Notes: generated by a model not told the origin, from the letters alone. A stretch of DNA of 64,000 nt from Thermococcus sp. M39 (GCF_012027325.1 NZ_SNUG01000002.1:408151-472150); one strand, 5' to 3'. Shown: positions 7,590-17,673, counted from the stretch's first letter. Program-made: numbers and translations.

Positions 7590-8342
7590 ATGAACTGGCA
7601 ATCTGCTTTGGATAAGTTCCTCAAGGATTGGAAAGACAAAGACTTTGTCGAAGCGGCTCTGCTTACTGGGAGTTATGCTGTTGGATTACAAACCAAGCAC
7701 TCTGATGTAGATGTTTACATCGTGCTTTCTGATAAAGTTGAGTGGCGTGAGAGAGGGAACGTCATTATAGATGGCGTTTTAATTGAATACTTTGCAAACC
7801 CAGTAAAACAAATTAGACAATACTTTAAGAAAGAATTCAAGCAGAATAAAAGAAGTACTGCAAGAATCATCACAATTGGCAAAGTCCTCTTTGATAAGAC
7901 AGGAATAGCTGAGGAGCTCAAAAGAGAAGCGTTGGAATACATGAAAAAGCCCTTTGAGAAGCCTGATGAAATTTGGGTAGAGATTGCTAAATACTTCCTC
8001 TGGGACATGCTTGACAGCCTAAAGGATGCAGAAGAAAGAAACGACCCAAGCTTTAGCTATCTTTATCATCTAACAATTAACAAAGCCCTTGAGATTTATT
8101 CAAAGTTTTTATGTGTTGAAATTCCACCAGCAAGCAAAGTTTATCGCCTCTTTACAGATGGAAAGTTTAGAGAAGCTTACATGTTTGAAGAATTTCCAGA
8201 CAAAGAATTTGTTAAACTATTCCTGAGTGCTATGAAAAGTTTGGAACTAAGAAACCTTGAATTGGTCATAGAGCATGTCTTTGACAAAATGGGTGGCTTC
8301 AATATTAATGGCTGGCAACTGAGAACAAAAATCGAAGTATAA
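7590..8342 (+). CDS. Nucleotidyltransferase domain protein with helical C-terminal region
   Basis: 250 residues from ATG 7590. The motif LLTGSYAVGLQTKHSDVDVY near residues 27-46 is the GS-x-D-x-D metal site of the polymerase-beta nucleotidyltransferase fold. The C-terminal 130 residues are helical (FLWDMLDSLKDAEER, HLTINKALEIYSKFL), as in enzymes that carry a fused HEPN-like helical bundle. No resistance or toxin-antitoxin activity can be assigned. I prefer ATG 7590 over TTG 7572 since an AT-rich promoter element near 7556-7564 would give a nearly leaderless mRNA there. It stands alone, convergent with the solenoid gene below. Confidence 0.75.
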   Translation: MNWQSALDKFLKDWKDKDFVEAALLTGSYAVGLQTKHSDVDVYIVLSDKVEWRERGNVIIDGVLIEYFANPVKQIRQYFKKEFKQNKRSTARIITIGKVLFDKTGIAEELKREALEYMKKPFEKPDEIWVEIAKYFLWDMLDSLKDAEERNDPSFSYLYHLTINKALEIYSKFLCVEIPPASKVYRLFTDGKFREAYMFEEFPDKEFVKLFLSAMKSLELRNLELVIEHVFDKMGGFNINGWQLRTKIEV

Positions 8343-8343
8343 G

Positions 8344-9726
8344 TCAGCTGACTTCAATTCTCTCGACGAGTTTTCTTCTAATTTTATAAATCTTGTCTTT
8401 GAGGTGCTCTGAGTAGTCCATAAGTCTAGCTATTTCAGACAGCTCGAGTCCTTCTTTGTACTCCCTTGCAGCCCTCTCCAAGTTTCCCTCTTTGATACTT
8501 TTCTCTGCATTTTGAGTCTTTCTAGTGAGGAACTCCAAGAGAGGTTCCCTAAGATTTACTGCTGTTAATCTAAGTGCAATATCCAAGAAGAGCCGAGAGC
8601 GTAGCTGTGAACTTTTAATAGTTTTTGCTTCCTCTATAGCTTTCTCGAACAGCAGTTGGTATCCATCTTCACCTTTGTTAAAGAGCTCCAAGCCGATTAA
8701 AGAAAATGCACCTCCCCTATAATAGCTGTCTTGGATGTGTCTAGCAACTTGAATCGCTTTCTTGAACTCGCCTTTCTCCGCTAACGCTACGCTCATCTCG
8801 CTCAGCGCAATGTCTTTATATGCTGAAATCCTAATGCCTTCAACAATTCTTAGAGCCTCTCCGTAATTGCCAAGCTTTATGAGTGCACCCACACTTAACA
8901 TCTTAAGCCTAGCCCTTTTCTCCCTGTCCTCAATCAGCCTCATGAGCTTTGAAGCATCTGACAGTTTTCCTATCTCTATAAGCTTCAAGAAGGCAGCTTC
9001 AACAACTTGAATTCGAGCATCTTTGATTTTCAGCTTTTCTGCAAGCTTTAAACTTTCATTAACTTTTCCAGCCTCTGCAAGCTTTGAAATTATCTCCCCA
9101 AAGGTCATTTCTCTCGTAACTGGGTTCTCTATTTCAGCAGCACTTTTCAGAGCTTGAGAGAATATTGAGGAATACAATGGAATATTAGCTTCTACAAGAA
9201 CTTTCCCAATTTCACTAAAAGCTATTGCTCTGTAATAGGGATCAGAAATTTTTTCTGCAACTCTAATTGCACCCTCAATATCTTCACTTCTGAGGAGAGT
9301 CTTTAAGAAGTGCATCACAGCGGCAGTTCTATCCTCCTTGAGATCTATTTTAAGTATTAAAGTCAATACTTCCTCAACAAGCTTAATGGCAAGATTCTCA
9401 TCAAATGTGACTGCTTCAACTGCTATATCCGATAAAGCCATTGCCTTTTGTTTAGGATTAGCAAGTTTCTCTGCCTCATTTATAGTCATTTGAATAAGTC
9501 CTTTGTAGAGCTCAAAGTCTGCATCTTTAACTGCAATGGCTAAGCTTAGGAGGGATTGGATTCTCTCCAAACCATCATCTATTGTTTCAACAACATCAAA
9601 CCCCAAAGATAACAGCTGTTGCTCACCATTAGAAATCTTTAAAAGAGTACTTATTACTCTCAGTTTCTCATTGTTGTTATCAATATAGGGAAGCAACGCT
9701 AGGATTTCATTAATTTTCTCTTCCAT
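8344..9726 (-). CDS. Alpha-solenoid repeat protein, function unknown
   Basis: 460 residues, all helical, with repeats of roughly 32-38 residues following the pattern A..VA..I.D.YYR..AFS.IG..L...G (for example KISDPYYRAIAFSEIGKVL and RHIQDSYYRGGAFSLIGLEL). At least six to eight copies can be followed through the protein. This is a TPR/HEAT-like scaffold without catalytic motifs, signal peptide or membrane helices. The ATG at 9726 is preceded by GAGCTGG and by a TATA-like ATTATAAACT further up. It is divergent from the secreted caspase-like protease, with a shared 190-base control region. Confidence 0.72.
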   Translation of the reverse strand: MEEKINEILALLPYIDNNNEKLRVISTLLKISNGEQQLLSLGFDVVETIDDGLERIQSLLSLAIAVKDADFELYKGLIQMTINEAEKLANPKQKAMALSDIAVEAVTFDENLAIKLVEEVLTLILKIDLKEDRTAAVMHFLKTLLRSEDIEGAIRVAEKISDPYYRAIAFSEIGKVLVEANIPLYSSIFSQALKSAAEIENPVTREMTFGEIISKLAEAGKVNESLKLAEKLKIKDARIQVVEAAFLKLIEIGKLSDASKLMRLIEDREKRARLKMLSVGALIKLGNYGEALRIVEGIRISAYKDIALSEMSVALAEKGEFKKAIQVARHIQDSYYRGGAFSLIGLELFNKGEDGYQLLFEKAIEEAKTIKSSQLRSRLFLDIALRLTAVNLREPLLEFLTRKTQNAEKSIKEGNLERAAREYKEGLELSEIARLMDYSEHLKDKIYKIRRKLVERIEVS

Positions 9727-9813
9727 TCCAGCTCACAAAGTCTATTTCAACTTTAGAGTTTATAATACTCTCGGCTTGAAATGCGAGGTATCAATCAAAG
9801 CGCTAAATTATGG

Positions 9814-9827
9814 TCGAAATGTTTCGA
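9814..9827. promoter_or_regulatory. Palindrome in divergent control region
   Basis: TCGAAA-TG-TTTCGA is a perfect 6-2-6 inverted repeat between the divergent solenoid and caspase-like genes. Its place upstream of the TATA box at 9876-9886 suits a dimeric regulator. No regulator is known to me for this exact site. Confidence 0.4.
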
Positions 9828-9875
9828 ACTTTGTAGAAATCTTTAATTATTGATAAATCCACAAATATTGGGAAA

Positions 9876-9886
9876 AATTTATATAC
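9876..9886 (+). promoter_or_regulatory. TATA box of the caspase-like protease gene
   Basis: AAATTTATATA about 35 bases before ATG 9917 matches the archaeal TBP site at the expected distance from a short leader carrying GGTGAT. Confidence 0.6.
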
Positions 9887-9916
9887 ATCCATGTATACTT
9901 CGTGGCGGTGATATCC

Positions 9917-10849
9917 ATGAAGAGATTTTCAGCAATTTTGTTAATAACCATAGTGTTGCTTAGCATGCCATTGGCCTTTTCCCAACCAAGACATAAAATA
10001 GACTTCTCAAAGCCCCTTTATGCAGAGGATGTGCACATTGGTAAGAAAATAACAGTTGATTACATCCCCAGAGCCGCCGCAAGAAGAGGTGGTAAGCCAA
10101 GCTCAACTACAAGCCCAGCAGCTACTGGCATTTTAGGTGAACCTGTCGCCGGAGAAAAATACGCAATCGTAATTGGAATTGCAGATTATCCAGGCACTTC
10201 AAACGACCTGCAGTACACAGATGATGATGCGTTATTAGTCTATGACACCCTTGTCAACGTCTATGGATTCAAGCCAGAGAACATAATCCTCTTGATAAAC
10301 ATGAGTGCCAGCTTTGATAACATCTATAATGCGATTATGACGCTCAAATCAAAGGTAACTGCGGATGATGAAGTGGTCTTCTATTTCAGCGGTCACGGTT
10401 CAACTGGTAGAGCAGCCGATGGAGACAACGAAGTAATTGACGAAGCAATCGTAGTTCACGATGGAAATCCTGATGGGCAGATATTGCTCATCTGGGACGG
10501 ACAGCTCAAGGCATGGTTTGAGGACTTCCCAACAAGCAGAGTGATTTTCATCTTTGACAGCTGCTACTCAGGCGGAATGACTGACCTAGCGGCTGATGGC
10601 AGAATAATAGCCATGGCATCTGGAGAAAGAGAGTTCTCACTCGAAAGCGCTGAGTGGGGCCACGGACAGTTCACATACTACTTCTTCCTTGAAGGCATTA
10701 ACCTTGGCTATGCAGACGTTTATGACCATGATGGAGATCCAACAACCCCAGACGTTACAGTTGAGGAAGCATTTGACTATGCCTATGCAAACTGTGAACA
10801 GCAGACACCGGTTATAGCGGATTTATTCACGAATGACTTGTTACCTTAA
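9917..10849 (+). CDS. Secreted caspase-like (clan CD, C14-type) cysteine protease
   Basis: 310 residues from ATG 9917, which follows GGTGATATCC. Residues 1-22 are a signal peptide (FSAILLITIVLLSMPLAFS). After a Ser/Ala-rich linker comes a caspase fold: YAIVIGIADYPGTSNDLQYT, then the catalytic His in VVFYFSGHGS and the catalytic Cys in VIFIFDSCYSGG. The remaining DHDGDP-type acidic loop may bind calcium. It therefore looks like an active, secreted metacaspase-type peptidase. Substrates are unknown; roles in processing of surface proteins are possible. The ORF carries its own TATA box and is followed by the lipase-like gene 47 bases later. Confidence 0.85.
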   Translation: MKRFSAILLITIVLLSMPLAFSQPRHKIDFSKPLYAEDVHIGKKITVDYIPRAAARRGGKPSSTTSPAATGILGEPVAGEKYAIVIGIADYPGTSNDLQYTDDDALLVYDTLVNVYGFKPENIILLINMSASFDNIYNAIMTLKSKVTADDEVVFYFSGHGSTGRAADGDNEVIDEAIVVHDGNPDGQILLIWDGQLKAWFEDFPTSRVIFIFDSCYSGGMTDLAADGRIIAMASGEREFSLESAEWGHGQFTYYFFLEGINLGYADVYDHDGDPTTPDVTVEEAFDYAYANCEQQTPVIADLFTNDLLP

Positions 10850-10896
10850 GCAACATTTTTATCCCTCTTTTCTTAACTTTTTATTTGGTGTTCTTG

Positions 10897-11667
10897 ATGA
10901 TATACAAAGCCAAATTTGGAGCTCCCGAAAGAGGATGGGTTGTTCTTGTTCATGGTCTTGGAGAGCACAGCGGCAGATATGAAAAGCTGATAAACATGCT
11001 TGTGAGCGAGGGATTTGCTACCTATACTTTTGACTGGCCCGGACACGGGAAAAGCAAAGGAAAAAGAGGACATGCAACAATTGAACAGACTATGGAAATA
11101 ATTGACGAGATTATTGAGGAAATTGGGGAGAAGCCATTTCTCTTTGGACACAGCTTAGGTGGATTAACGGTCATCAGATATGCACAAACACGACCAGATA
11201 GGATTAGAGGAGTTATAGCTTCTTCACCAGCTCTAGCAAGAAGTCCAAAAACGCCTATCTTTATGGTGGCTTTAGCAAAAATTTTAGGAGCAATTGCACA
11301 AAGCTTGACTTTAAGCAATGGAATTGATCCAAATCTATTGTCACGAAACAAAGAGGCTATTAGAAAATATATTGAAGATGAACTCGTGCATGACAAAATT
11401 TCAGCAGCTTTGGGGAGGAGTCTGTTTGAAAATATGGAAAAAGCACACAAAGAGGCTGAGAAAATCAAAGTTCCCATACTAATCCTAGTAGGTACTGAAG
11501 ACATCATAACACCTCCAGAAGGAGCGAGAAAGCTGTTTGAAAAGTTGACAGTTGAGGATAAAACACTCAAAGAGTTCGAAAGAGCATATCATGAGATTTT
11601 CGAAGACCCAGAGTGGGGAGATGAGTTCCACAAAGTTATAATCGAGTGGCTAAAAGAGCGTGCATAA
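10897..11667 (+). CDS. Alpha/beta hydrolase, lysophospholipase / monoglyceride lipase-like
   Basis: 256 residues from ATG 10897; GGTG lies 6 bases upstream, so the TTG at 10885 and GTG at 10888 are less likely. The fold is shown by VLVHGLGEHSGRYEKL (oxyanion region), the nucleophile elbow FGHSLGGL, the acid in ILVGTEDIITPP and the histidine in RAYHEIFEDPE. The combination is that of lysophospholipases and monoacylglycerol lipases. No signal peptide, so it acts in the cytoplasm. The true substrate in an archaeon with ether lipids is unclear. The next gene overlaps its 3' end only if an upstream start is used. Confidence 0.87.
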   Translation: MIYKAKFGAPERGWVVLVHGLGEHSGRYEKLINMLVSEGFATYTFDWPGHGKSKGKRGHATIEQTMEIIDEIIEEIGEKPFLFGHSLGGLTVIRYAQTRPDRIRGVIASSPALARSPKTPIFMVALAKILGAIAQSLTLSNGIDPNLLSRNKEAIRKYIEDELVHDKISAALGRSLFENMEKAHKEAEKIKVPILILVGTEDIITPPEGARKLFEKLTVEDKTLKEFERAYHEIFEDPEWGDEFHKVIIEWLKERA

Positions 11668-11687
11668 AGATTATGCAGGGGATTCTA

Positions 11688-12482
11688 ATGCTCATTGATA
11701 CATTTCCGACTTTCCTCAAGCACTGGAATAGCACTGAAGAAAGCTGGTTGAGGTATATTCAAGAGTACCCAGAGCTCTTTGAGAAGATTAAGTGGGACTA
11801 TGAGCGGTACAAAATGGACTGGAGGGAATATCTAAAGCTCCTCACCAAGAGAAATACCGACGAGCTTAAGCTTGCGTATGAGAGTCTTCTGAAAGTTCTC
11901 CCAGAGGTGGAGAGGAAAATTAAGATACTCTTTGACGTCAAAGACTACAACATTGTAATCTATGTTGGTCTTGAGAACGGAGCCGGATGGGTAACCGAAT
12001 TCATGGGAAAGCCCTCAATTCTTTTCGGCCTTGAAGCTATTGCAGAGCTTAAATGGTATGACAAGCTTGAGGGACTGATTGCTCATGAGTTTGGACACTT
12101 AGTCCACTGGCTTTTACGAGGAGAAGACATAGAAAAGCTCGAAGATGAGCAAATAATATGGCTCTACACGGAAGGATTCGCCCAGCGCATTGAAGATTTA
12201 ATTACTAGCAGACCTTGGCACTTTGAGGAAGAAGGATGGTTCGAGTGGTGCGAAGAACATGAGAAGCTCCTTAAAGAAGAGTTCTTGAGGAGGGTTAAAA
12301 AGGGAGAAGCTTTGAATCCATTTTTCGGATCATGGTATCAGCTCTTTGGAAAACAGTTCTTAGGTTACTATCTTGGTTATAAGTTTATCCTAAAGCTTGA
12401 AGAAAAGTTTTCCTTAGAAGAGATCGCGAAGCTAGAAAAAGAGAAAATTAAGGAGGAAATATTAAAGTTCCTGCGAGATTAG
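11688..12482 (+). CDS. Putative zinc metallopeptidase (HEFGH motif)
   Basis: 264 residues from ATG 11688, which has AGGGG 7 bases upstream; GTG 11646 and ATG 11673 are alternatives. [15 protein letters not shown] (about residues 124-138) is a HExxH zinc site, with a possible third ligand in [13 protein letters not shown]. This arrangement is that of the gluzincin-like families of predicted cytosolic zincins. There is no signal peptide. It lies 20 bases after the lipase-like gene and is probably co-transcribed with it. The 3' end overlaps that of purA by 4 bases. Substrate unknown. Confidence 0.75.
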   Translation: MLIDTFPTFLKHWNSTEESWLRYIQEYPELFEKIKWDYERYKMDWREYLKLLTKRNTDELKLAYESLLKVLPEVERKIKILFDVKDYNIVIYVGLENGAGWVTEFMGKPSILFGLEAIAELKWYDKLEGLIAHEFGHLVHWLLRGEDIEKLEDEQIIWLYTEGFAQRIEDLITSRPWHFEEEGWFEWCEEHEKLLKEEFLRRVKKGEALNPFFGSWYQLFGKQFLGYYLGYKFILKLEEKFSLEEIAKLEKEKIKEEILKFLRD

Positions 12483-13498
12483 ATGTTTTCTCTCAAATCA
12501 ATTATATGCTCAAGCTCTGGACCTGTTTTTATCAGTGCCACAGGAACGCCGACTTTGTCTTCAATCTCCTCTATGAACTCCTTTGCCTTCTTCGGCAGTT
12601 TGTCGTAATCTGTTACGCCAAAGGCTTCTTTGTCATATTTGTCAAGCATCGTGACCGCAAGCATTGTAGCGCCGTTAATCTTTGCAGAATATCTTGCAAA
12701 CTCAAAGTCAAACCAACCAACTCTCCTCCTTCTTCCGGTCACTGTGCCATATTCAACTAACCCCATTCTCTCCGCCTCTTCCATTGGTATTTCTGTTGGG
12801 AATGGCCCAGCTCCTACTCTCGTTGGAAAGCTCTTGAAGACAACTATAACATCATCAACCCTTGTCGGCCCAATTCCAACGTCGCTTGCTATTGCTGAAG
12901 CTGAAATGTCTTTTGAAGTTACATAAGGATATGTACCAAAATATAAGCTCAGTCCAAAGCCCTGGGTTCCTTCAACTAAAACAAGCTTTCCTTCATCTAA
13001 AGCGTCATTTACTTCCTGAGCAACGTCTGTCAAATAAGGCTCAAGCTCCTTAACGTCTTTAGCTTGTCTTGCCTTCCTCATTACGCGGTCAGCGTTTGCT
13101 GGACCACAACCACTTCCAGTCGTACCTATCTTTCCATGCAAATACCCGTTGGTTCTATCAAGCTCCTTGTGGTGTGGCTCAATTATTGCACACCTATAAT
13201 CTATGCCAACCCTCTTGGCAACATCGAACTCTTTGAGATGCTCAAGCTCATGGAAGAAAACCTCTGGGTCAACTAAAACTCCAGCTCCGACCAAGAGCCT
13301 TGCTTCTCTGTTCATAAAACCCGTGGGCAGCTGTCTAACTGCGTATTTTTTCCCGTGTATAAAAACGCTGTGTCCTGCGTTTGTTCCTACTCCTCCGCGT
13401 GCAATGACATCTGGTTTATCATGCAGAGCAAGATAGGCAATTACAGAACCTTTTCCCTCATCTCCCCATTGTCCACCAACAACAATAACACTTGGCAT
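12479..13498 (-). CDS. purA: Adenylosuccinate synthetase
   Basis: 339 residues from ATG 13498, the short archaeal form. It joins IMP and aspartate, using GTP, in AMP biosynthesis. Signature segments are [14 protein letters not shown] (GTP-binding glycine loop), [22 protein letters not shown] and [21 protein letters not shown] cut into pieces here. The preceding frame to 13564 has no family similarity, so the start is at MPSVIVV. It is transcribed alone, with TATA-like GTTTTAAGG upstream, between two unrelated metallopeptidase genes. Confidence 0.96.
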   Translation of the reverse strand: MPSVIVVGGQWGDEGKGSVIAYLALHDKPDVIARGGVGTNAGHSVFIHGKKYAVRQLPTGFMNREARLLVGAGVLVDPEVFFHELEHLKEFDVAKRVGIDYRCAIIEPHHKELDRTNGYLHGKIGTTGSGCGPANADRVMRKARQAKDVKELEPYLTDVAQEVNDALDEGKLVLVEGTQGFGLSLYFGTYPYVTSKDISASAIASDVGIGPTRVDDVIVVFKSFPTRVGAGPFPTEIPMEEAERMGLVEYGTVTGRRRRVGWFDFEFARYSAKINGATMLAVTMLDKYDKEAFGVTDYDKLPKKAKEFIEEIEDKVGVPVALIKTGPELEHIIDLRENI

Positions 13499-13578
13499 GG
13501 CTCTTACCCATAGATAAGTCAATAACACCCTTAAAACAGTTTCGGAAAAATGAAAAATTAACAAGGAAATGTTGAAAT

Positions 13579-15207
13579 TTATTCGACTTGGAAATAAAAT
13601 CCCTCCTCAAAGAAGCTCCTTCCTTTAATCAGGTAGCTACTGTTGTAGTTAAAATATCGGAGCATTTTTCTTGTGCAGTACCTATCAACGCCAGCAATCA
13701 CAATTATGAACTTCTCGTTGTTCCATGGATTTCTTAAGGTTTGAACAACTCCTAAAGGGTATTCTTCGGGAACTGGAGCATCTGACTTAACCACTTTAAT
13801 GCTACCGTTTGAAAAGATGAACGAAATTGGATTTTCAACAGCTGTGAAGTTTCTTACAATCTCCCAGTCGCCGTTAAAAGAAAATTTTACAGCGAGCTTT
13901 TCAATTAAGCTTCTTGTTAACTCATTTGCTGCAGGCCCTCCAATTACTATTAAATTACTTCTCAAATTTTCATTTGTGAGTTCTTTATCACTCTTAACTT
14001 CAACCAATATTCCCGCACTTCTCAACTTATCAGCAAGCATAAGTGCAGTCTCTTTATCGTATTCATTTCCGCTTTTGTCTGGATTCTGCGTTCCGTAAAC
14101 TATAATGACACTTTTGTCTGTGTAAATTCTATTCGCTGCCCAAAACCCATTTACAGGCATTTTTGAATTAAAGTATCTGCTTAGGTTGTTTTTCGTTACC
14201 AGCTTTCCCACAACTTCCGGTATCTGACTGAATGAAATGTTTTCTTGAAATGCTTTGGCCAAATCCCAAACAAGAACATAGCCATGAGTCGCATCTTTTA
14301 GGATAGAGTAATCTGCAATGGTAGAGTTGTAGTGTTCTGCAAGATAATAATGGGTAAAAGCTTCAACCAAGTTTTCGTTTAGATACGCCCCACTTGTGGA
14401 AAAATCCAGATTATATGCCGTAAAAGGAAGCTCTTCCAAAACTTTTTGGTAGATAAAGCGGTACTCTGATGACATGCCAAGCCTATCAGAATCCAAAAAT
14501 GCATGAGCAAACTCGTGGATGAAAAAGGCCCTAAACATGTAGTCTTTGATTGCTTGAATGTTTGGCAAGCCAGTGTAACGCAGATTGTCTAAATAACTCC
14601 AAGGTACAGAACCAATCATGTATGCCTTAGTCACCGTTTGACGTGAGTGAAGGTGAATGAAGAGAGAATATGAAAGTTCAACTCGATATTCATTATATTT
14701 CTTTCCAGAGCGATTCTCAAGCTTCTCAATAAAGTCCAGCTCTTTAAAAATATCCTCAATTGGAGTAAGCGCTTTCTCATATTCCTCTCTGTGGGCATTA
14801 TAGAACTCTATGAAGTTGCTTTCCTTGGCAAAGTCTGAAAGCTCAGCATAAAAATCTGATAAGTTCTCTTTATCTCCAAGATAATCCATAACAGCTAAAC
14901 TGCTTGCCCAGTTCAAGATGTTTTCATCTTTGACATAGTTGGGCAAATTTTTAGGAAACATTTGCCGCATTGATTTTACTGCCATATGATCCTTGTGGGG
15001 GGCAAAGTACGTCAAAACATCATCAACATAGCTTTGGGGAGCAATTATAAACTCATCACTCCCATTAAACGCCAGAATATACACCACAGCAAACAATTCA
15101 AGGTTGGGGTTGACTTCCACCACAACTTGAGGCTGCTCTTCAGCTTTGATAAGAGGTGTTTGAGAGATAAGCAGAAGAAAGCACAAAATTAATGAAGCTT
15201 TCTTCAC
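13579..15207 (-). CDS. Secreted zincin-like protein with C-terminal receptor-like domain
   Basis: About 542 residues. I place the start at GTG 15207 after GGTGGTAA; ATG 15219 is in the same frame. A signal peptide ([16 protein letters not shown]) is followed by a helical domain with [18 protein letters not shown], a HExxH zinc site, plus a possible third ligand in [13 protein letters not shown], which resembles DUF4932-type archaeal zincins. Residues about 360-460 ([29 protein letters not shown]) look like the S-layer associated domain that reads out a nucleotide-like or cell-wall repeat fold. The protein is probably exported and surface-bound. Function unknown. Confidence 0.68.
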   Translation of the reverse strand: MKKASLILCFLLLISQTPLIKAEEQPQVVVEVNPNLELFAVVYILAFNGSDEFIIAPQSYVDDVLTYFAPHKDHMAVKSMRQMFPKNLPNYVKDENILNWASSLAVMDYLGDKENLSDFYAELSDFAKESNFIEFYNAHREEYEKALTPIEDIFKELDFIEKLENRSGKKYNEYRVELSYSLFIHLHSRQTVTKAYMIGSVPWSYLDNLRYTGLPNIQAIKDYMFRAFFIHEFAHAFLDSDRLGMSSEYRFIYQKVLEELPFTAYNLDFSTSGAYLNENLVEAFTHYYLAEHYNSTIADYSILKDATHGYVLVWDLAKAFQENISFSQIPEVVGKLVTKNNLSRYFNSKMPVNGFWAANRIYTDKSVIIVYGTQNPDKSGNEYDKETALMLADKLRSAGILVEVKSDKELTNENLRSNLIVIGGPAANELTRSLIEKLAVKFSFNGDWEIVRNFTAVENPISFIFSNGSIKVVKSDAPVPEEYPLGVVQTLRNPWNNEKFIIVIAGVDRYCTRKMLRYFNYNSSYLIKGRSFFEEGFYFQVE

Positions 15208-15306
15208 ACTTACCACCATATTAAGTTTAGAAAGTTAAAAATAAAAGTTTTATTGCAAAGGGTAAAGGATAAAACTTGAAAATACAAATGCTCTTAGGTG
15301 TTTAAA

Positions 15307-16233
15307 ATGATAAAAAACAAGCTCATTGTGGTTACTGGTGGGGCTGGTTTCATAGGCTCACATATTGCTGAAGAGCTCAGCAAAGACAACGAAGTTGTTG
15401 TTATTGACAACCTCTATTCGGGAAAAGTTGAGAATGTGCCAGAAAATGTAAAATTCATCCAAGCTGATATTCGAGATTATGAAAGCATAGCCGACGTGAT
15501 AAGCCAAGCGGATTACGTCTTTCATGAGGCAGCACTTGTAAGTGTTGTCGAAAGCGTGGAGAAGCCAATTTTAACCGAAGAGATTAATGTTTTGGGAACG
15601 CTGAATATCCTAAGAGCTTTAAGCGAAGGACATGGCAAACTTATCTTTGCATCCTCTGCCGCTGTATATGGCGACAATCAAAATCTGCCTCTGAAAGAGG
15701 ATGAGAAGCCCAAACCCCTATCGCCTTATGGGGTTACAAAGGTCTCTGGAGAGTACTATTGTAAGATATTTTACGAGCTCTATGGAGTCCCAACAGTAGC
15801 TTTGAGATATTTCAACGTCTTTGGTGAAAGACAAGGATACAACCAATATGCTGGAGTTATAAGCATCTTCATCAACCGTGCTTTGAAAAATGAGCCGTTG
15901 ATAATTTTTGGAGACGGAAAACAGACGAGAGATTTCATTTATGTTAAAGATGTTGTTAAAGCAAATGTCTTAGTTGCGGAGAAGGAGAGAGCAAACGGAG
16001 AAGTGTTCAATGTTGCTCGTGGTGAGAGAACGACAATCCTTGAGCTGGCTATGAAGATTATTGATGCGACAAATTCCTCGAGCTCAATAATCTTTGATAA
16101 ACCGAGGCCCGGCGATATAAAACACAGCCAAGCTGATATAAGTAAAATCAAGAAGCTTGGATTTAAACCAGATTACTCTCTTGAGGAAGGGCTTTTGAGA
16201 ACAATTGAGTGGTATAGGAGGCAAAAAGCATGA
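15307..16233 (+). CDS. NAD-dependent sugar epimerase (UDP-glucose 4-epimerase-like)
   Basis: 308 residues from ATG 15307, with AGGTG 6 bases upstream. The extended SDR fold is clear: VVTGGAGFIGSHIAEEL binds NAD, ASSAAVYGDN holds the catalytic Ser, SPYGVTKVSGEYY gives the YxxxK pair, and RYFNVFGERQ is the sugar-binding loop. Length and motifs match archaeal GalE-type epimerases that convert UDP-glucose and UDP-galactose, though the exact sugar could differ. It overlaps the next gene by 4 bases (ATGA), so the two are co-translated. It likely feeds N-glycan or surface polysaccharide synthesis. Confidence 0.9.
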   Translation: MIKNKLIVVTGGAGFIGSHIAEELSKDNEVVVIDNLYSGKVENVPENVKFIQADIRDYESIADVISQADYVFHEAALVSVVESVEKPILTEEINVLGTLNILRALSEGHGKLIFASSAAVYGDNQNLPLKEDEKPKPLSPYGVTKVSGEYYCKIFYELYGVPTVALRYFNVFGERQGYNQYAGVISIFINRALKNEPLIIFGDGKQTRDFIYVKDVVKANVLVAEKERANGEVFNVARGERTTILELAMKIIDATNSSSSIIFDKPRPGDIKHSQADISKIKKLGFKPDYSLEEGLLRTIEWYRRQKA

Positions 16234-17003
16234 AAGTCCTGAGCATAACCCCAAGCTCCAAACTCTCCTCATTTCTAAGGAGAGAGCTTGTTAAAGCCGC
16301 TGAAGAATTTTCAAGCAAAATTGAGGCTGAAGAAAATCTGATTATTCTGCCAAAGGAAGAAAAAGCTGAATTTGGAACATTCCTATGCTCAAGCAGCATA
16401 ATAGCGGGCAAGCATATAGGGAGAACGTACTATGAAGGACTCATGTTCTCCACATCACGGAAATTTGAAAAGGAAGCAGAGATTACAGCAAAGGAACTGC
16501 TCCTTGAACCAAAAGAATATAGGGTGGAGGTTGACGTAAGCGGAGCTGGAACCTTAAAATTGCCTGGCTTCAGATTGAAGAACGGCATTCTACTCCTCTA
16601 CATACTGCCCAAATACATTTTTGAATTCTCACAAGAGAATCTAACACTTGTAACTCAAGAAGATTATGCCCAGATAACATTTTCTCCGCTAGAATATGGA
16701 TTTAGAGGAGAAGTCTCTCTGAGTCTGAATAAGGCAAAAGAGGTTAGGATTCTTCTCAAGGGAAATAAAGCCGAGGAATTTCTGTTCTGGGACAATGAAA
16801 GCGGCTCATTCACCTACAACTTTATAGATGAACCTTTGGCGATTATCTCACATGAGAAGCTCATAACACCAAAAGAATTTGCCAGAAGTCTTGGAAAAGT
16901 CTCAATAATTAGCGGACACGGAGAATTTGAGATTGTAGGAGAAATGGTGCTGTCTCTAAAGAAAGAGGTAAGGGAAAGCATAAAGCTAGCGGTTACTTTT
17001 TAG
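16230..17003 (+). CDS. Conserved hypothetical protein coupled to the epimerase
   Basis: 257 residues; not recognised. The N-terminus ([20 protein letters not shown]) looks like an alpha/beta domain that binds or cuts nothing obvious; the middle is strand-rich ([20 protein letters not shown]). There is no signal peptide, membrane helix or catalytic motif I can name. Start and stop overlap (ATGA) with the epimerase upstream. The 3' end overlaps convergent prefoldin alpha by 11 bases. Confidence 0.6.
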   Translation: MKVLSITPSSKLSSFLRRELVKAAEEFSSKIEAEENLIILPKEEKAEFGTFLCSSSIIAGKHIGRTYYEGLMFSTSRKFEKEAEITAKELLLEPKEYRVEVDVSGAGTLKLPGFRLKNGILLLYILPKYIFEFSQENLTLVTQEDYAQITFSPLEYGFRGEVSLSLNKAKEVRILLKGNKAEEFLFWDNESGSFTYNFIDEPLAIISHEKLITPKEFARSLGKVSIISGHGEFEIVGEMVLSLKKEVRESIKLAVTF

Positions 17004-17439
17004 GAACCTTAAACCCCATTGCTTGTTCTTGCTGTATCTTTTGAGCTTTTTGTGCTAAATCTTGGAGTTTTTGCTCAATCTGCTGTAATGCCTCTTGAGT
17101 CCTCTTTATTGCGTCTTCGTATTCCTTAATTCTCGCATCTAAGTAGGCAATTGCATCGTCTAAGCTCTTTTCAATTGCATATCCGGCTCCAATACTGACG
17201 ATTGCGTGCTCTTTGTCAACTATCATGCCCTTGAGAAATGAACCCGCTCCAACTGGAACCAATATCTCGGGCTTCTCGTCCTCAACCTTTTTAAGCTCTT
17301 CAAGGGTTTCCTTTACTGCTCTAAACTCATTCATTCCAAGAGTTAAGAGCTCTAAATTTTGAGCTAAAAGCTGAGCTTGAGCTTGTAAGAGCTGATATTC
17401 ATAAGCTAATCTTTCAAGTTGCTCCTGATTCTGCGCCAT
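16993..17439 (-). CDS. pfdA: Prefoldin subunit alpha
   Basis: 148 residues. Two long coiled-coil helices flank a beta-hairpin core ([32 protein letters not shown]), the layout of the archaeal prefoldin alpha subunit. Two alpha and four beta subunits form a jellyfish-like chaperone that hands unfolded proteins to the thermosome. The Gln-rich ends ([36 protein letters not shown]) are typical. ATG 17439 is preceded by GGTGGTAAAAA. In Thermococcales this gene often sits with the LX-aIF6-L31e-L39e cluster, as here with one methyltransferase in between. Confidence 0.95.
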   Translation of the reverse strand: MAQNQEQLERLAYEYQLLQAQAQLLAQNLELLTLGMNEFRAVKETLEELKKVEDEKPEILVPVGAGSFLKGMIVDKEHAIVSIGAGYAIEKSLDDAIAYLDARIKEYEDAIKRTQEALQQIEQKLQDLAQKAQKIQQEQAMGFKVPKK

Positions 17440-17673
17440 TTTTTACCACCAAAGAAAAATTGGAGAGTTGCCTTTTAAGGGTTTGCATGATAGAGCCAGC
17501 TTTAGAAAACTTTTAAATTTCGCATGGAATGTTGCATTGATCAGGTTTGAGGCGGGAAGTTGAAATTGAATACCTAAATATTAGTAGCTCTTTGATTCCA
17601 GCTTATGCTTTTTCATTCAGCGGCTAATTTGGTTGGAATGATTGGCTGGCTGTGGCTGGAAAGAGTGAGCAAA
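17440..17673. other. Intergenic region between pfdA and the methyltransferase
   Basis: About 230 bases between divergent genes. AT-rich stretches (ACTTTTAAATTTCG at about 17510-17523, CCTAAATATTAG at 17572-17583) may be promoters for pfdA and the methyltransferase. No tRNA, box C/D RNA or repeat was seen. Confidence 0.4.

Noticed and set aside
7590..8342. HEPN/MNT toxin-antitoxin pair
   Set aside because: The nucleotidyltransferase is a single fused protein without a partner gene, and no RX4-6H HEPN toxin motif was seen nearby.
11022..11570. Minus-strand frame of 182 codons
   Set aside because: Antisense shadow of the alpha/beta hydrolase gene.
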